Shown: positions 40,401 through 49,153, numbered from the stretch's first letter. The stretch: DNA of 64,000 nucleotides from Acidobacteriaceae bacterium (GCA_021323655.1 JAJPKO010000010.1:124001-188000), one strand, 5' to 3'. Notes: generated from the letters alone by a model not told the origin. Made by a program: numbers and translations.

Positions 40401-40440
40401 CTTGACAAAAAGTGTTCCCGTCATCTTGAGGGTGCAGTAA
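34426..40440 (+). CDS. giant secreted multidomain protein: DUF2341-like modules, beta-propeller (GH43-like) insert, Ig-like repeats, choice-of-anchor-D/ASPM-like repeats, C-terminal TM segments
   Basis: Signal peptide MKKTLLFAIALCLMVVRPASSQ; WLYRNPVTINNSSGTTLTGFQV and WQYRSAVTITNSNSTTLTNFQV; four ASVSVSPSSV-type repeats; three SGDFxIxxxxCGTxLxxxxxCxVxxxFxPxxxGxxxGxL repeats. Confidence 0.9.
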   Translation: MKKTLLFAIALCLMVVRPASSQTAAWMDPAWLYRNPVTINNSSGTTLTGFQVNINLGSETNFSAAKAGGADLRVTASDGVTQLPFWIESWNASSSQASIWVKVPSVPTTGTSLFIYYGNPNAATASNGNNVFEFFDDFESPGGTQTGYFAQSGPVTVMVQDQTWEANPPHTLSVVQANQNGYTYSGYYGTYQCDGVGLAYSNDLVHWTKTGSPLITGGRWPTVQLVNGVYYMLYEKNFCTATSYIELASSTDGLHFTDVKPIVQAKSGYRNQNPNLFLNPNDHLWYLYWYYGDDSSNFNIYVRSASSITALDTASTSVVLTSSAKMAAPSMFYYGGKYYLATEGTDPNQQWVTNVYSSSSPKSGFTLVPGNPVLSNGGACMFQQSFGSTLYNYNCQQTNGAWTLQMRSASLTPGPQKFGTFSTSKWKISNGGVWAIIPDTQPDGTQGHVAQAQTAKRQVLVTPNYSAGDYIVQVWGKQVLGTVWGLGVHATAWSNLDSVNLYGNMNGGPNLYSYGWFNNTTDIANMQVLQLNAGNVQPATWYKIITKVHQGTIEVGTNGQSAQGSDSTLASGGVALYAEGGTNAEWDNLLVRKYAIVDPTASVGQATQAGIASVSVSPSSVLGGAISQGTVTLAIAAPAGGATISLSSNSSAAVVPSTVTVPAGSSSANFTVTTSSVATATSATISATYGSSGQSTTLTVNPYLSSISLSPSTVQGGSSSQGTVKLYAAAPSGGATISLSSGSNAAMVPTSIIIPAGQASGTFNISTSAVNVNTTAQIQASYGAASVTSTLTILPPLSSFVVSPSTIIAGATSQGTITLGSAAPSGGAVVSLSSNNPAANVPASVTVPAGATSAAFTITGGPTATSASATITAYYQGATQTASITVLPALASLSLSQNNVFGGNSTQGTVTLSGAAPAGGTVVNLSSNSTAANVPASVTVAAGATSATFIVTTTTVTSNTSAAITASAFGSSQVASLTVAPASGNWYSPSWQYRSAVTITNSNSTTLTNFQVKVQLGSSFDFTKALANGADIRFTASDGLTVIPFWIESWNSTSAVLWVNVPSIPTSGTTIFMYYGNPAATTASNGPATFMFFDDFSGGTIDSSKWVSAGGTWSVISDTNENGVNASVAHGATTNRQVLYSTWTGTDYVADVFGKQTAGRVWGLGVRATNNSNLYTLNLYDDLNGGTNLYVYSWVNDSGGNATATLGGGNAGTVTGNNWYRLTAKVHGNGIDILANNVPVTSVTDSTNALTSGGVALYGEAGTTAEFENVIVRQYAATDPATSVGPTTTQGGGTTGGGGGNNARVYRICMTQAEVNGGASQPATCTLPSGVSVPAGHGVVVFVSFPSTTTIATNAVSDTEGNTYTYLTTQQDEGTADTIWAWSSVLRNPLNAGDIITLVPPQFWGAWNLYIYDIGPVTGTDTYAADPLYYNTSWTLGPTTATTGAKDVCLGAAGVNQIATPPASDFSVTNNFTLLDVTNFHNPQSANYPGKNLVTMWGEFTSGTQVSTTLTSTIGPDTGSSILGCWIESSTSQTQTQIKANLQLQPAVVTFSGTVVGATATAQNIIVSNTGNASASLQSSTVSGDFQINNSTCGTALAPNASCTVSLVFVPKASGARTGALSIQDTTGPHLAQLSGTGLTQATATLSALGLDFPLPITIGANSAAEVVTLTNNGDAALNQIAMSVSGDFSVEDGCGTQLAGHATCPVLVTFAPTKAGVEQGTLQIATMLGPQQVRLSGTGLSPPLLSLISTLTGFGGQGLNTTSSKQSLTISNRGGASLTGLSFAVHGDFAIADSTCAAGTVLASGSACTFGLTFTPTQTGTRLGTLTIFGTNLASPLAVPLQGIGEDFQIAVAGPASQTVKSGQPATYQIQFTFVGGSHGMPFIACSDLPQNATCTVNNPAVNGNTLNATVTLAPATNTASASGATAFTLVFFLPFFAGFAKRRNLLHVMLICFVSVALFSTLACGIQPGSFGAGLQPGVYTVHINATLDGLTKSVPVILRVQ
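36246..37374 (+). repeat. four tandem Ig-like repeats of about 90 aa inside the giant gene
   Basis: Each copy: (S)LSxSPSxVxGGxxSQGTVTLxxAAPxGGAxxSLSSNxxAAxVPxSVTVPAGxxSAxFxxTT...ATITAxYxxxxxTxxLTVxP. Confidence 0.88.
39040..39970 (+). repeat. three tandem choice-of-anchor-D/ASPM-like repeats of about 100 aa inside the giant gene
   Basis: SGDFQINNSTCGTALAPNASCTVSLVFVPKASGARTGAL / SGDFSVEDGCGTQLAGHATCPVLVTFAPTKAGVEQGTL / HGDFAIADSTCAAGTVLASGSACTFGLTFTPTQTGTRLGTL. Confidence 0.88.
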
Positions 40441-40552
40441 CTCCTGTCATCTGGAATTAACACGTTTGAGCTGAATTTTTTTTGAGTGCTGATCGAGAAC
40501 CCTTCTATTCGGCTTGTGAATCCAATTGTCTGAATGGAAGGGAGTTGTCTCG

Positions 40553-41170
40553 ATGCTTCATACACCGGAATCGCTTGAAAAGCTCAAGCACGCTCCTGGA
40601 TCGCCGGGAGTGGCGGATGTGATCCATGCGCGCTGGAGTCCGCGCGCGTATGCGGACAAAGAAGTGTCTTCAGAAGATTTGAAGAAGATCTTTGAAGCGG
40701 CGCGATGGGCTGCATCCTCGTACAACGAGCAGCCGTGGCGCTTCTTTGTGGGCCGTCGCGGAGATGCGACCTACCAGAAGATTTTTGATTCGCTGGTCGA
40801 GTTTAACCAGCAATGGGCCAAAAGCGCTCCGGTGCTGATTCTTTCTGTTGCTAGCAAGAAATTCGCGCACAACGGCACGCCGAATTACCACGCGCTGCAT
40901 GACACGGGCGCGGCGACGGCGACACTTTCGCTGGCGGCGACATCGCTCGGCCTGCACACGCATTCGATGGCAGGATTCGACCATGAGAAGGCGCGCAAGG
41001 CGTTCAACGTTCCTGAAGACTACGACATCGGAGCGGTCACTGCGCTTGGTTATCTGGGCGATCCGGAGACACTGCCTGAGCAGATGAAGAAGAACGAGCT
41101 TTCTCCACGGCAGAGGAAAGACCTGGAGCAGTTCGTATTTTCTGAGTGGGAGAAGCCTGCGGTGCTGTAA
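40553..41170 (+). CDS. nitroreductase family protein
   Basis: RWSPRAYADKEVSSEDLKKIFEAARWAASSYNEQPWRFFVGRR; HDTGAATATLSLAATSLGLHTHSMAGFD. Confidence 0.95.
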   Translation: MLHTPESLEKLKHAPGSPGVADVIHARWSPRAYADKEVSSEDLKKIFEAARWAASSYNEQPWRFFVGRRGDATYQKIFDSLVEFNQQWAKSAPVLILSVASKKFAHNGTPNYHALHDTGAATATLSLAATSLGLHTHSMAGFDHEKARKAFNVPEDYDIGAVTALGYLGDPETLPEQMKKNELSPRQRKDLEQFVFSEWEKPAVL

Positions 41171-41181
41171 TATCAGGAACC

Positions 41182-42501
41182 ATGCAAGATTGTATTCCTG
41201 CGCAGGAGCGGCGCGAACGAGGCCGCCTGCACCGCAAGCAAGTCCGTCGGCAGGACCACTGCCATTGGCAACCGAAAGAACGGCGGCACGATCCGATTGC
41301 GCTGATGGAAGAGTCTATGCGCGGACGCGTGCCGTCGCTGATTGCGCTCAAATATGAGCGGATGGCGGCTTCGCCCTTCGGCTTCTTTCGTGGCGCCGTT
41401 CCGGTGATGGCGGCCGATCTCTCTCTGCTGCCGCACACTACGATCTTCAGCCAGATATGCGGCGATGCGCATGTGCGCAATCTGGGCGCATACGCTGCTC
41501 CGGACGGGCGGCTTGTCTTTGACATCAATGACTTTGACGAAACCATTCGCGGGCCTTTCGAGTGGGACCTGAAGCGGCTTGCGACGAGCCTGGTGCTGGC
41601 CGGGCGCGAGGTGGGGGACAAACGCGCGCAATGCGAGGAGGCGGTGCATCGGCTGGTCTTCCAGTACCGGAAGTATGCGGACATGTTTGCGCGCATGCCT
41701 GTTCTGGATATGGTGCGGTTCCAGATACACCGGTTGCAGCGCATCAGTCCGGTTTCTGCCGCGCTGCTGAAGGCCGAGCGCTCGACTCCGATGCATACGC
41801 TGGAGCAGATCACGGTCCCGGCCAGGGGGAGGGCGGGGGAAGAGGGCAAGCGCGTCCTGAAGGAGAACAAGCCTGTGCTGACGCGGCTCTCGGCGGCGCA
41901 GGCGCGCATGGTGCTCGCGTCACTGCACGAATACAAGCAGACGCTGCAGCCGGAGCGGCGGCACTTCTTTGCGCAGTACCGGCCGGTGGATGCCGGGTTC
42001 AAGGTGGTCGGCACCGGATCAGTGGGGCTACGGGACTACCTGGTCTATATGGAAGGCAATGGCTCTGCCGATCCGCTATTTCTCCAGATCAAGGAAGAGC
42101 CGGCTTCTGCTTATGCGAAATACATTGAGTATCATGGGCCGCACCATCAGGGGCAGCGCGTGGCAGAGGGGCAGAGAGCGATGCAGTTCCAGTCCGATCC
42201 CTTTCTGGGCTGGACGACGATCGGTCATCGCCAATACCTTGTGCGGCAGCTGAATGACCACAAGGCCAGCATTGAAGTAGAAGACCTGAAGGGGCCGGGG
42301 CTGCTGGAGTACGCCGAGATATGCGGAGAGCTGCTGGCCCGTGGGCATGCCCGCTCGGGTGACCCCTGCCTGATTGCCGGATATCTGGGGAACGGCAAAC
42401 GCTTTGCCGAGGCCATTCTAAAATTCGCCGAGGCGTATGCCGATCAGACGGAGCGGGACTGGGAGGCGCTGCGAAGGTCAAAGCATGTGACCAGCAGGTA
42501 G
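41182..42501 (+). CDS. DUF2252 family protein
   Basis: LIALKYERMAASPFGFFRGAVPVMAADL, ICGDAHVRNLGAYAAPDGRLVFDINDFDETIRGPFEWDLKRLATSLVLA. Confidence 0.93.
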   Translation: MQDCIPAQERRERGRLHRKQVRRQDHCHWQPKERRHDPIALMEESMRGRVPSLIALKYERMAASPFGFFRGAVPVMAADLSLLPHTTIFSQICGDAHVRNLGAYAAPDGRLVFDINDFDETIRGPFEWDLKRLATSLVLAGREVGDKRAQCEEAVHRLVFQYRKYADMFARMPVLDMVRFQIHRLQRISPVSAALLKAERSTPMHTLEQITVPARGRAGEEGKRVLKENKPVLTRLSAAQARMVLASLHEYKQTLQPERRHFFAQYRPVDAGFKVVGTGSVGLRDYLVYMEGNGSADPLFLQIKEEPASAYAKYIEYHGPHHQGQRVAEGQRAMQFQSDPFLGWTTIGHRQYLVRQLNDHKASIEVEDLKGPGLLEYAEICGELLARGHARSGDPCLIAGYLGNGKRFAEAILKFAEAYADQTERDWEALRRSKHVTSR

Positions 42502-42565
42502 CTGCGTGTGGGGGGGTCCCCCTCCCCTCCTGCTCAGTCCCGGTTTCCTTTATTTTCAATGACTT

Positions 42566-42586
42566 AGCGGGGGATCATCCCCCGCT
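42566..42586. repeat. perfect inverted repeat AGCGGGGGATCATCCCCCGCT in convergent intergenic region
   Basis: 10-bp arms around a single C; flanked by TATTTTCAATGACTTAGCGGGGG and TATTTTCAATAACTTACGAGGGG near-repeats. Confidence 0.75.
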
Positions 42587-42854
42587 ATCTTATTGATTTG
42601 GCTTGACTTAGGCTCGATCTAGTATTTTCAATAACTTACGAGGGGTCTTCCGTTTCGGTGTTGCGCATCTTCGGAAATCTTTGCTGTTAAATTCAGGATA
42701 TCAAATTAGGCGGAAATTCCCGGCACACTGCTGTTTGGACATAACCCGTTTGGTTTGTGCGATTTCTGGCGGAAGTAGGGGTAGAAAGTGTCTTGACAGG
42801 AATTTCCACAGGGTCTCGGACGGAAGGTTAGTTGAACCTAAATCCTGTGAAGAG

Positions 42855-42894
42855 GCCTTGCTTGTGCAAGGCAATCAGCGCACCGTGCGGTGCG
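42855..42894. repeat. two adjacent short hairpins (GCCTTGC-TTGT-GCAAGGC; CGCACC-GTGC-GGTGCG)
   Basis: Direct inspection; no clear T-tract. Confidence 0.65.
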
Positions 42895-42967
42895 GGTCCT
42901 TCGGTTCCGCTCAGGATTACAAAATTTTCGTGGTGCTTGCATCTCTGCGAAGGTGTCCGGCTGATGT

Positions 42968-43810
<843 letters not shown>

Positions 43811-43824
43811 GCCAATCCTTTCTT

Positions 43825-44361
43825 CTAATACTCTATTCCCCGCTGCGCGAGAATGCCTTTCTGATAGGCGTGTTTCACCTCGCGCATCTCGGTCACGGTG
43901 TCGGCAATTTCTATGAGTGAGGGATGGGCGTTGCGCCCAGTGAGGATGACGTGCACCATCTCCGGACGGGTGTTGAGCACCTCGACCACTTTTGCGGGGT
44001 CGAGCATTCCATAGCTGATGGCGTAGTTGATTTCATCGAGCACGACCATGTCCCACTCGCCGGAAAGGATGGCCTTGCGGGCCTCTTCCCAAGCTTCCTC
44101 GACCATGCGGATGTCTTCGGGGTCGGTCTCGGCCCCGCCGATTTTCACGAAGCCGCGTCCCATCTGGCGCATGACGAAGTTGCCGTCGAAGGCCTCGACC
44201 GCGTCCAGCTCGCCGTAATGCCAGGAGCCTTTGAGGAACTGGAGCATGAGCACTTTCATGCCGTTGCCGACGGCGCGCAGGGCGGTGCCCATGGCAGCAG
44301 TGGTCTTGCCTTTGCCTGGCCCGGTGTTGATGAGGACCAGTCCTTTTCGAGACTCAGCCAT
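43825..44361 (-). CDS. cobO: cob(I)yrinic acid a,c-diamide adenosyltransferase
   Basis: LVLINTGPGKGKTTAAMGTALRAVGNGMKVLMLQFLKGSWHYGE; VVLDEINYAISYGM; VILTGRNAHPSLIEIADTVTEMREVKHAYQKGILAQRGIEY. Confidence 0.96.
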   Translation of the reverse strand: MAESRKGLVLINTGPGKGKTTAAMGTALRAVGNGMKVLMLQFLKGSWHYGELDAVEAFDGNFVMRQMGRGFVKIGGAETDPEDIRMVEEAWEEARKAILSGEWDMVVLDEINYAISYGMLDPAKVVEVLNTRPEMVHVILTGRNAHPSLIEIADTVTEMREVKHAYQKGILAQRGIEY

Positions 44362-44367
44362 ATGGAA

Positions 44368-44808
44368 TCAATGGCCCGTGTGATACGGGTGCCCAGAAAG
44401 GATTGTAAATGCACGGTAGATTTGTTCGCAGAGCACGACGCGGGCCAGTTCATGCGGCAGAGTCATGGCAGAAAGCGAAAGCAGCAGCCCGGCACGCCTG
44501 CGCGCCGCATCTGACCAGCCGCCGGCAGGACCAATGGCGAAGATGATGCGTTGCCGACCCTCGTCCCGCTGGCGCCCAAGCCAGGCAGCGAATTGCTCAG
44601 AGGTAAGCTGCTGGCCGCGGCTGTCCAGGAGGACGAGAACAGGTGCGGTGCGGGAGGCGGACTGGGAAGTGGCTTTGGTGAAAAACTCCTGCTCTGAACG
44701 GAAGAGGGCGACCTCGGCTGGAGCATAGGGCTGGATGCGCCGCAAGTATTCGGCCTCCGGGGCGTTGCGGGAATGGCGAGGACCGATCCAGGCGATCAGT
44801 AACTTCAT
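44368..44808 (-). CDS. rlmH: 23S rRNA pseudouridine1915 N3-methyltransferase
   Basis: LLDSRGQQLTSEQFAAWL, IIFAIGPAGGWSDAARRRAGLLLSLSAMTLPHELARVVLCEQIYRAFTILSGHPYHTGH. Confidence 0.95.
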   Translation of the reverse strand: MKLLIAWIGPRHSRNAPEAEYLRRIQPYAPAEVALFRSEQEFFTKATSQSASRTAPVLVLLDSRGQQLTSEQFAAWLGRQRDEGRQRIIFAIGPAGGWSDAARRRAGLLLSLSAMTLPHELARVVLCEQIYRAFTILSGHPYHTGH

Positions 44809-45162
44809 GCGGGAGAAATTCAGGACCTTTCTATTCTATACAGTTTTCCATAGCGGCAGGGGCTTATCTTCAAAATTTAGGAGCCCGCGCCTTATCCATC
44901 GTAACTGCACTAATGACTACTCTTACAACAATCTCTATTTGTTAGTTAGTAAGATTGCATAAACATCTCTTCGTCCAAGTTCAGGAAAATAAAAGGATTT
45001 GCTCTGAATGCTTCCTGAAGAGAGGCGGCACATAATTCTGCTCCTCCAAAATGGCCCCTTACTTGCACATGGCACCAGCAAAAATCACAAACCATTCCAT
45101 GGTTGGGCGATACACAAAGCCGACTGCACGCACGTAACGCAGTCATTTTGAGGAAGGGTGAT

Positions 45163-48100
45163 ATGAAAAAGCTACTCTCTCTGTTTCTGGTGATCTTTGC
45201 CTCGGTGTTTGCGTTTGGGCAGAGTGACACAGGATCCATTTCAGGCACAGTCGTAGATGCATCAGGCGCTGTGATTGCAGGGGCAACCGTTACCGTCACG
45301 AATGTTGGAACGGGCGCAGCGCGTACGCTGGTCACGGACTCCAAAGGGTTCTACACTATAGCGGGCCTGCAACCGGCCACCTACAATATCAGCGTTTCAG
45401 CGACAGGTTTTGCCACCACAACGACGAAGATCATTGTATCTGTCGGCTCTGCCAACCAATTCAATGTGAAGCTGTCCGTTTCCAGCGGCACAGAAGAAGT
45501 GCAGGTGGTTGCTGATAACTTTTCCGGTATTCAGCTGGAGAACCAGGAAACATCGCAGGTTGTAGACACGAAGCAAATCCTGGAGTTCCCGACGATCACG
45601 AGAAACCCTTATGATCTGGCGGCGCTCTCCGGTAACGTCTCGCGCGACCCGAGCGTAGGCGGACGCGGCGTTGGATTAAACTTCAGCGGTTCGCGTGATG
45701 CTTCCGTAGACATTCTGCTGGACGGAGCTGAGAATACTGATTTGTTCGCCGTGGGTGTAGGCCAGACGGTCCCTCTTGATACCGTGCAGGAATATCGCGT
45801 CATCACTTCCAACTTCGGGCCTGAATATGGCCGCGCGTCAGGCGGTGTGGTCAATGTGGTGACCAAGACGGGCACCAATAAGCTGCATGGCACGGCGTAT
45901 GAGTTCAACCGCATTTCTACGTTCGCTTCGAATGACTACAACAGCAACGCCAACTTTATTCCGAAAGCAAAGTTTGTGCGGAACAACTTCGGCTTTGCGC
46001 TGGGCGGCCCGATTGTAAGAGACAAGCTGTTCTTCTATAACAACACCGAGTGGCTGCGTGTGCGCAGCGCGCAGAATGTGATTGCGCTTGTGCCGACGCC
46101 GCAGTTGATTGCAGCAGCCGCCCCTGCCACGCAGGCGTTCTTTGCACAGTATGGAACGCTGAAGCAGGCAATCAACGGACAGACCTACACGGTCTCTCAG
46201 GTCCAGCAGAGCGGACAGTTTGCCACGGCTGCTGACAGCCAGTTCACGGCCCTCGGTCCGAACTTTCCCGCATTCGGGCAAGTGAAATATCAGGTGCCCG
46301 GAGATTCCGGCGGTGGCGCACCCCAGAACACGTATAACAGCTTTACGCGCGTGGACTGGACGATTTCAGAAAAGACGTCCATCTTTGGCCGTTACACCAT
46401 TTACAGCGAAAGAGACCAAGCCGGATTTGTGAGCAATAGCCCGTACAAGGGTTATGACACAGGCCAGACCAATTTTGACAACAACGGTCTTGGTTCTCTC
46501 ACCCATGTCTGGGGGCCTTCCACGGTCAGCACAACAAAGGTCTTGTTCAGCCGGCTGAACAATTCTCAGCCGCTGGGTACTGCTCCGGTAAGCCCCACGC
46601 TCTACACCAACAGCTCGGGCGCGACGGCAGTCGCCGGGCAGGACATTTATTTCCCGGGCTATCTGCCAACGTCGCCCGGTAGCGCAATTCCATTTGGCGG
46701 GCCGCAGAACTTCTTCCAGGTTGTTCAGGATGTGGACTGGAAGAAAGGCAACCACGATTTCCACTTTGGCGGCGAGTATCTCTACATCAAAGACAACCGC
46801 ACCTTCGGCGCTTATCAGAATGCGGTGCAGGCCCTTCTGCAGACAGGATCCAAGGGCGCTATGAACGCGTTCCTGAATGGCCAAGCGAACTACTTCCAGG
46901 TCGCAATTAATCCTGGAGGGGCCATGCCCTGCTATCGTGATCCGGCCACAAATAAATATATTCACACTGCATCGTGCCTGGTGCAGCTGCCTGTGAGCGA
47001 GCCGAGCTTCAGCCGCAGCAACCGTTACCATGATGCGGGACTATATTTTGAAGATTCTTATAAGGCCACGCCGCGGTTTACTCTCAACCTCGGGCTGCGC
47101 TGGGAGTTCTATGGTCCGCAGCACTCGACGCACGAACAGAACGATGCGAACTTCTGGCTGGGATCGGGGAGCACCATCTTTGACCGGATTCGCAATGGAC
47201 AGGTGCTGACCCGCGCCCAGTCGCCCAGCCATGTCTTGTGGAAGCCAAACTGGAAGCAGTTCGGGCCCCGCATTGGATTTGCCTATGACCTGACTGGTGA
47301 TGGAAAGACCAGTCTGCGTGCCGGATACGGCATCTCTTACGAACGCAACTTCAACAACGTTACCTACAACGTGCTGCAAAACCCACCGGGCCAGGCGAAC
47401 GTTACCTACACCAACGGCATACCTGTGACGACGCAGAACCTGGGGCCCTTCGCGGCGCAAAGCGGCTCCATTTATCTGCCTAATGCTTCTTTGAGGGCAG
47501 TGGATCCGCATATCAAGCCAGCGTATAACCAGTTCTACGGCTTATCAGTAGAACGACAGATCAATAACACGACGAGCGTGGGTGTAAGTTACACCGGCGA
47601 GCGCGGTATCCATAACTATTCCATTGCCAACGTGAACCGGCTGGGCTATGGCACGCTGTATCATGGCGACCCTGCATTTACTCGCAACAACCTGCAGTTC
47701 AGTAACATCAACTGGCGCGGGGCAGATGGCGACAGCTACTACAACGGGGTCAATGTCAGCGTAAAGAGCAGCGATCTGCTGCATCAGGCACTGACGACCA
47801 TCATCAACTACACCTATGCCAAGAGCACGGACAACACCAGTTCCACCTTTACAGATGGAGGCTCAGAGTCCGGGCCGGTGCTTGGATATCTGGATCCGTT
47901 CAATCCCGGACTTGATCATGGGTTGTCGGATTTCGACGTTCGGCATCGCATCGTAGCTGCGCTGATCTGGGACATTCCCTATGCGAAGCATACGACTGGC
48001 TTAGCGAACCGCCTGCTGGATGGATGGGAGATCAGCCCGATCTATACGGCCTCCACGGGAACGCCGTTTACTGAGTTCGATTGCACCTACTCCTACACTG

Positions 48101-48570
48101 TCTGCCCCCGTGCGATCTTCGACTCAAGGCCAAAGTTCAAGGGGAATGGGCATAATACGCTGCTGAACCCGGCCACTTATGGCTACAACACCTTCAACTA
48201 CCTGACGCTGCCGGGATATCAGCAGAATGAGTATGTCAATCCCACTCTGGGCATCAGCGACGTACCCACATGCAGCGGTCCGGAAGGGCAAGGCTGCGCA
48301 TGGCCGAGCATGCTGGCGCGCAATTCCTTCATCGGGCCCGGCAAGTGGAACCTGGACAGCAGCGTAAACAAGAACATCAAAATCACTGAATCCACGCACT
48401 TGCAGCTTCGCGCTGAACTCTACAACGTCTTTAACCACGCAAATACATTCCTGAATCTGGGATTTGCGGATGACGTTGCAGAGAGCCAGTTGCCGGATGG
48501 CTCGCCCTATGTACCTGCTTATAAGAGCGGACGCAGGCAGCTTCAGCTCGGGGCGAAGTTCGTCTTCTAG
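45163..48570 (+). CDS. TonB-dependent receptor with N-terminal carboxypeptidase-regulatory-like domain (Oar-like)
   Basis: GSISGTVVDASGAVIAGATVTVTNVGTGAARTLVTDSKGFYTIAGLQPATYNISVSATGF; plug and barrel; ends QLGAKFVF. Confidence 0.93.
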   Translation: MKKLLSLFLVIFASVFAFGQSDTGSISGTVVDASGAVIAGATVTVTNVGTGAARTLVTDSKGFYTIAGLQPATYNISVSATGFATTTTKIIVSVGSANQFNVKLSVSSGTEEVQVVADNFSGIQLENQETSQVVDTKQILEFPTITRNPYDLAALSGNVSRDPSVGGRGVGLNFSGSRDASVDILLDGAENTDLFAVGVGQTVPLDTVQEYRVITSNFGPEYGRASGGVVNVVTKTGTNKLHGTAYEFNRISTFASNDYNSNANFIPKAKFVRNNFGFALGGPIVRDKLFFYNNTEWLRVRSAQNVIALVPTPQLIAAAAPATQAFFAQYGTLKQAINGQTYTVSQVQQSGQFATAADSQFTALGPNFPAFGQVKYQVPGDSGGGAPQNTYNSFTRVDWTISEKTSIFGRYTIYSERDQAGFVSNSPYKGYDTGQTNFDNNGLGSLTHVWGPSTVSTTKVLFSRLNNSQPLGTAPVSPTLYTNSSGATAVAGQDIYFPGYLPTSPGSAIPFGGPQNFFQVVQDVDWKKGNHDFHFGGEYLYIKDNRTFGAYQNAVQALLQTGSKGAMNAFLNGQANYFQVAINPGGAMPCYRDPATNKYIHTASCLVQLPVSEPSFSRSNRYHDAGLYFEDSYKATPRFTLNLGLRWEFYGPQHSTHEQNDANFWLGSGSTIFDRIRNGQVLTRAQSPSHVLWKPNWKQFGPRIGFAYDLTGDGKTSLRAGYGISYERNFNNVTYNVLQNPPGQANVTYTNGIPVTTQNLGPFAAQSGSIYLPNASLRAVDPHIKPAYNQFYGLSVERQINNTTSVGVSYTGERGIHNYSIANVNRLGYGTLYHGDPAFTRNNLQFSNINWRGADGDSYYNGVNVSVKSSDLLHQALTTIINYTYAKSTDNTSSTFTDGGSESGPVLGYLDPFNPGLDHGLSDFDVRHRIVAALIWDIPYAKHTTGLANRLLDGWEISPIYTASTGTPFTEFDCTYSYTVCPRAIFDSRPKFKGNGHNTLLNPATYGYNTFNYLTLPGYQQNEYVNPTLGISDVPTCSGPEGQGCAWPSMLARNSFIGPGKWNLDSSVNKNIKITESTHLQLRAELYNVFNHANTFLNLGFADDVAESQLPDGSPYVPAYKSGRRQLQLGAKFVF

Positions 48571-48589
48571 AACAACGAACCTGTAACAA

Positions 48590-48619
48590 GGCCGCCAGTG
48601 GAGTGCTGGCGGCCTTTTT
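48590..48619. terminator. rho-independent terminator after the TonB-dependent receptor gene
   Basis: GGCCGCCAG-tggagtg-CTGGCGGCC followed by TTTTT; 19 nt after the stop; lies between convergent genes. Confidence 0.87.
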
Positions 48620-48640
48620 CCTTGTGTAAGAAGTACCCTG

Positions 48641-49153
48641 CTATTTGGGCGATTTCTTTTTTGCTGCGGCTGGCCTTGCCTTCTTTGCCGCGGACTTGGT
48701 CGCAGCTTTTTGGGCCGGGGCCTTCTTTGCAGCGGCCTTCTTTACGGCGGTCTTCTTTCTTACGGCTGCGGTCTTTTTCCTGAGCGCCGACTTCAGCTCC
48801 TCTACATCCACGGCGCGCGCGGACTTCCACAGCCGCTCAAGGTCGTAGAAGGCGCGCTTCTCGTGCAGAAAAATGTGGACAACGAAATCCACGTAATCCA
48901 TCAGGATCCATTCACCGGCGCGACGGCCTTCGACCGAGTTGGGAAGGGTGTTGAAGTCGCGCTTCAGGCGCAGGTCTATCTCATCGCTGATGGCCAGGGC
49001 CTGCCGGTCGTTCGCCGCGCTGGTGATCAGGAAGAAGTCGGTGAAGCCGGAGTCGGCGGGGTCCAGCTCAAGGATGCGCGTGTTTTCAGCCTTCTTGTCT
49101 TCGCAGGCCGAGGCGGCGGCCAGCACCATTTGACGGGTTTCAGTGGATGCCAT
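48641..49153 (-). CDS. rsfS: ribosome silencing factor with Lys/Ala-rich C-terminal tail
   Basis: KKAENTRILELDPADSGFTDFFLITSAANDRQALAISDEIDLRLKRDFNTLPNSVEGRRAGEWILMDYVDFVVHIFLHEKRAFYDLERLWKSA, then a KKTA/AKK tail. Confidence 0.95.
   Translation of the reverse strand: MASTETRQMVLAAASACEDKKAENTRILELDPADSGFTDFFLITSAANDRQALAISDEIDLRLKRDFNTLPNSVEGRRAGEWILMDYVDFVVHIFLHEKRAFYDLERLWKSARAVDVEELKSALRKKTAAVRKKTAVKKAAAKKAPAQKAATKSAAKKARPAAAKKKSPK

Noticed and set aside
48590-48619. GGCCGCCAG inverted repeat considered as a mobile-element end
   Set aside because: Position just after a stop plus a T-tract fits an ordinary intrinsic terminator.
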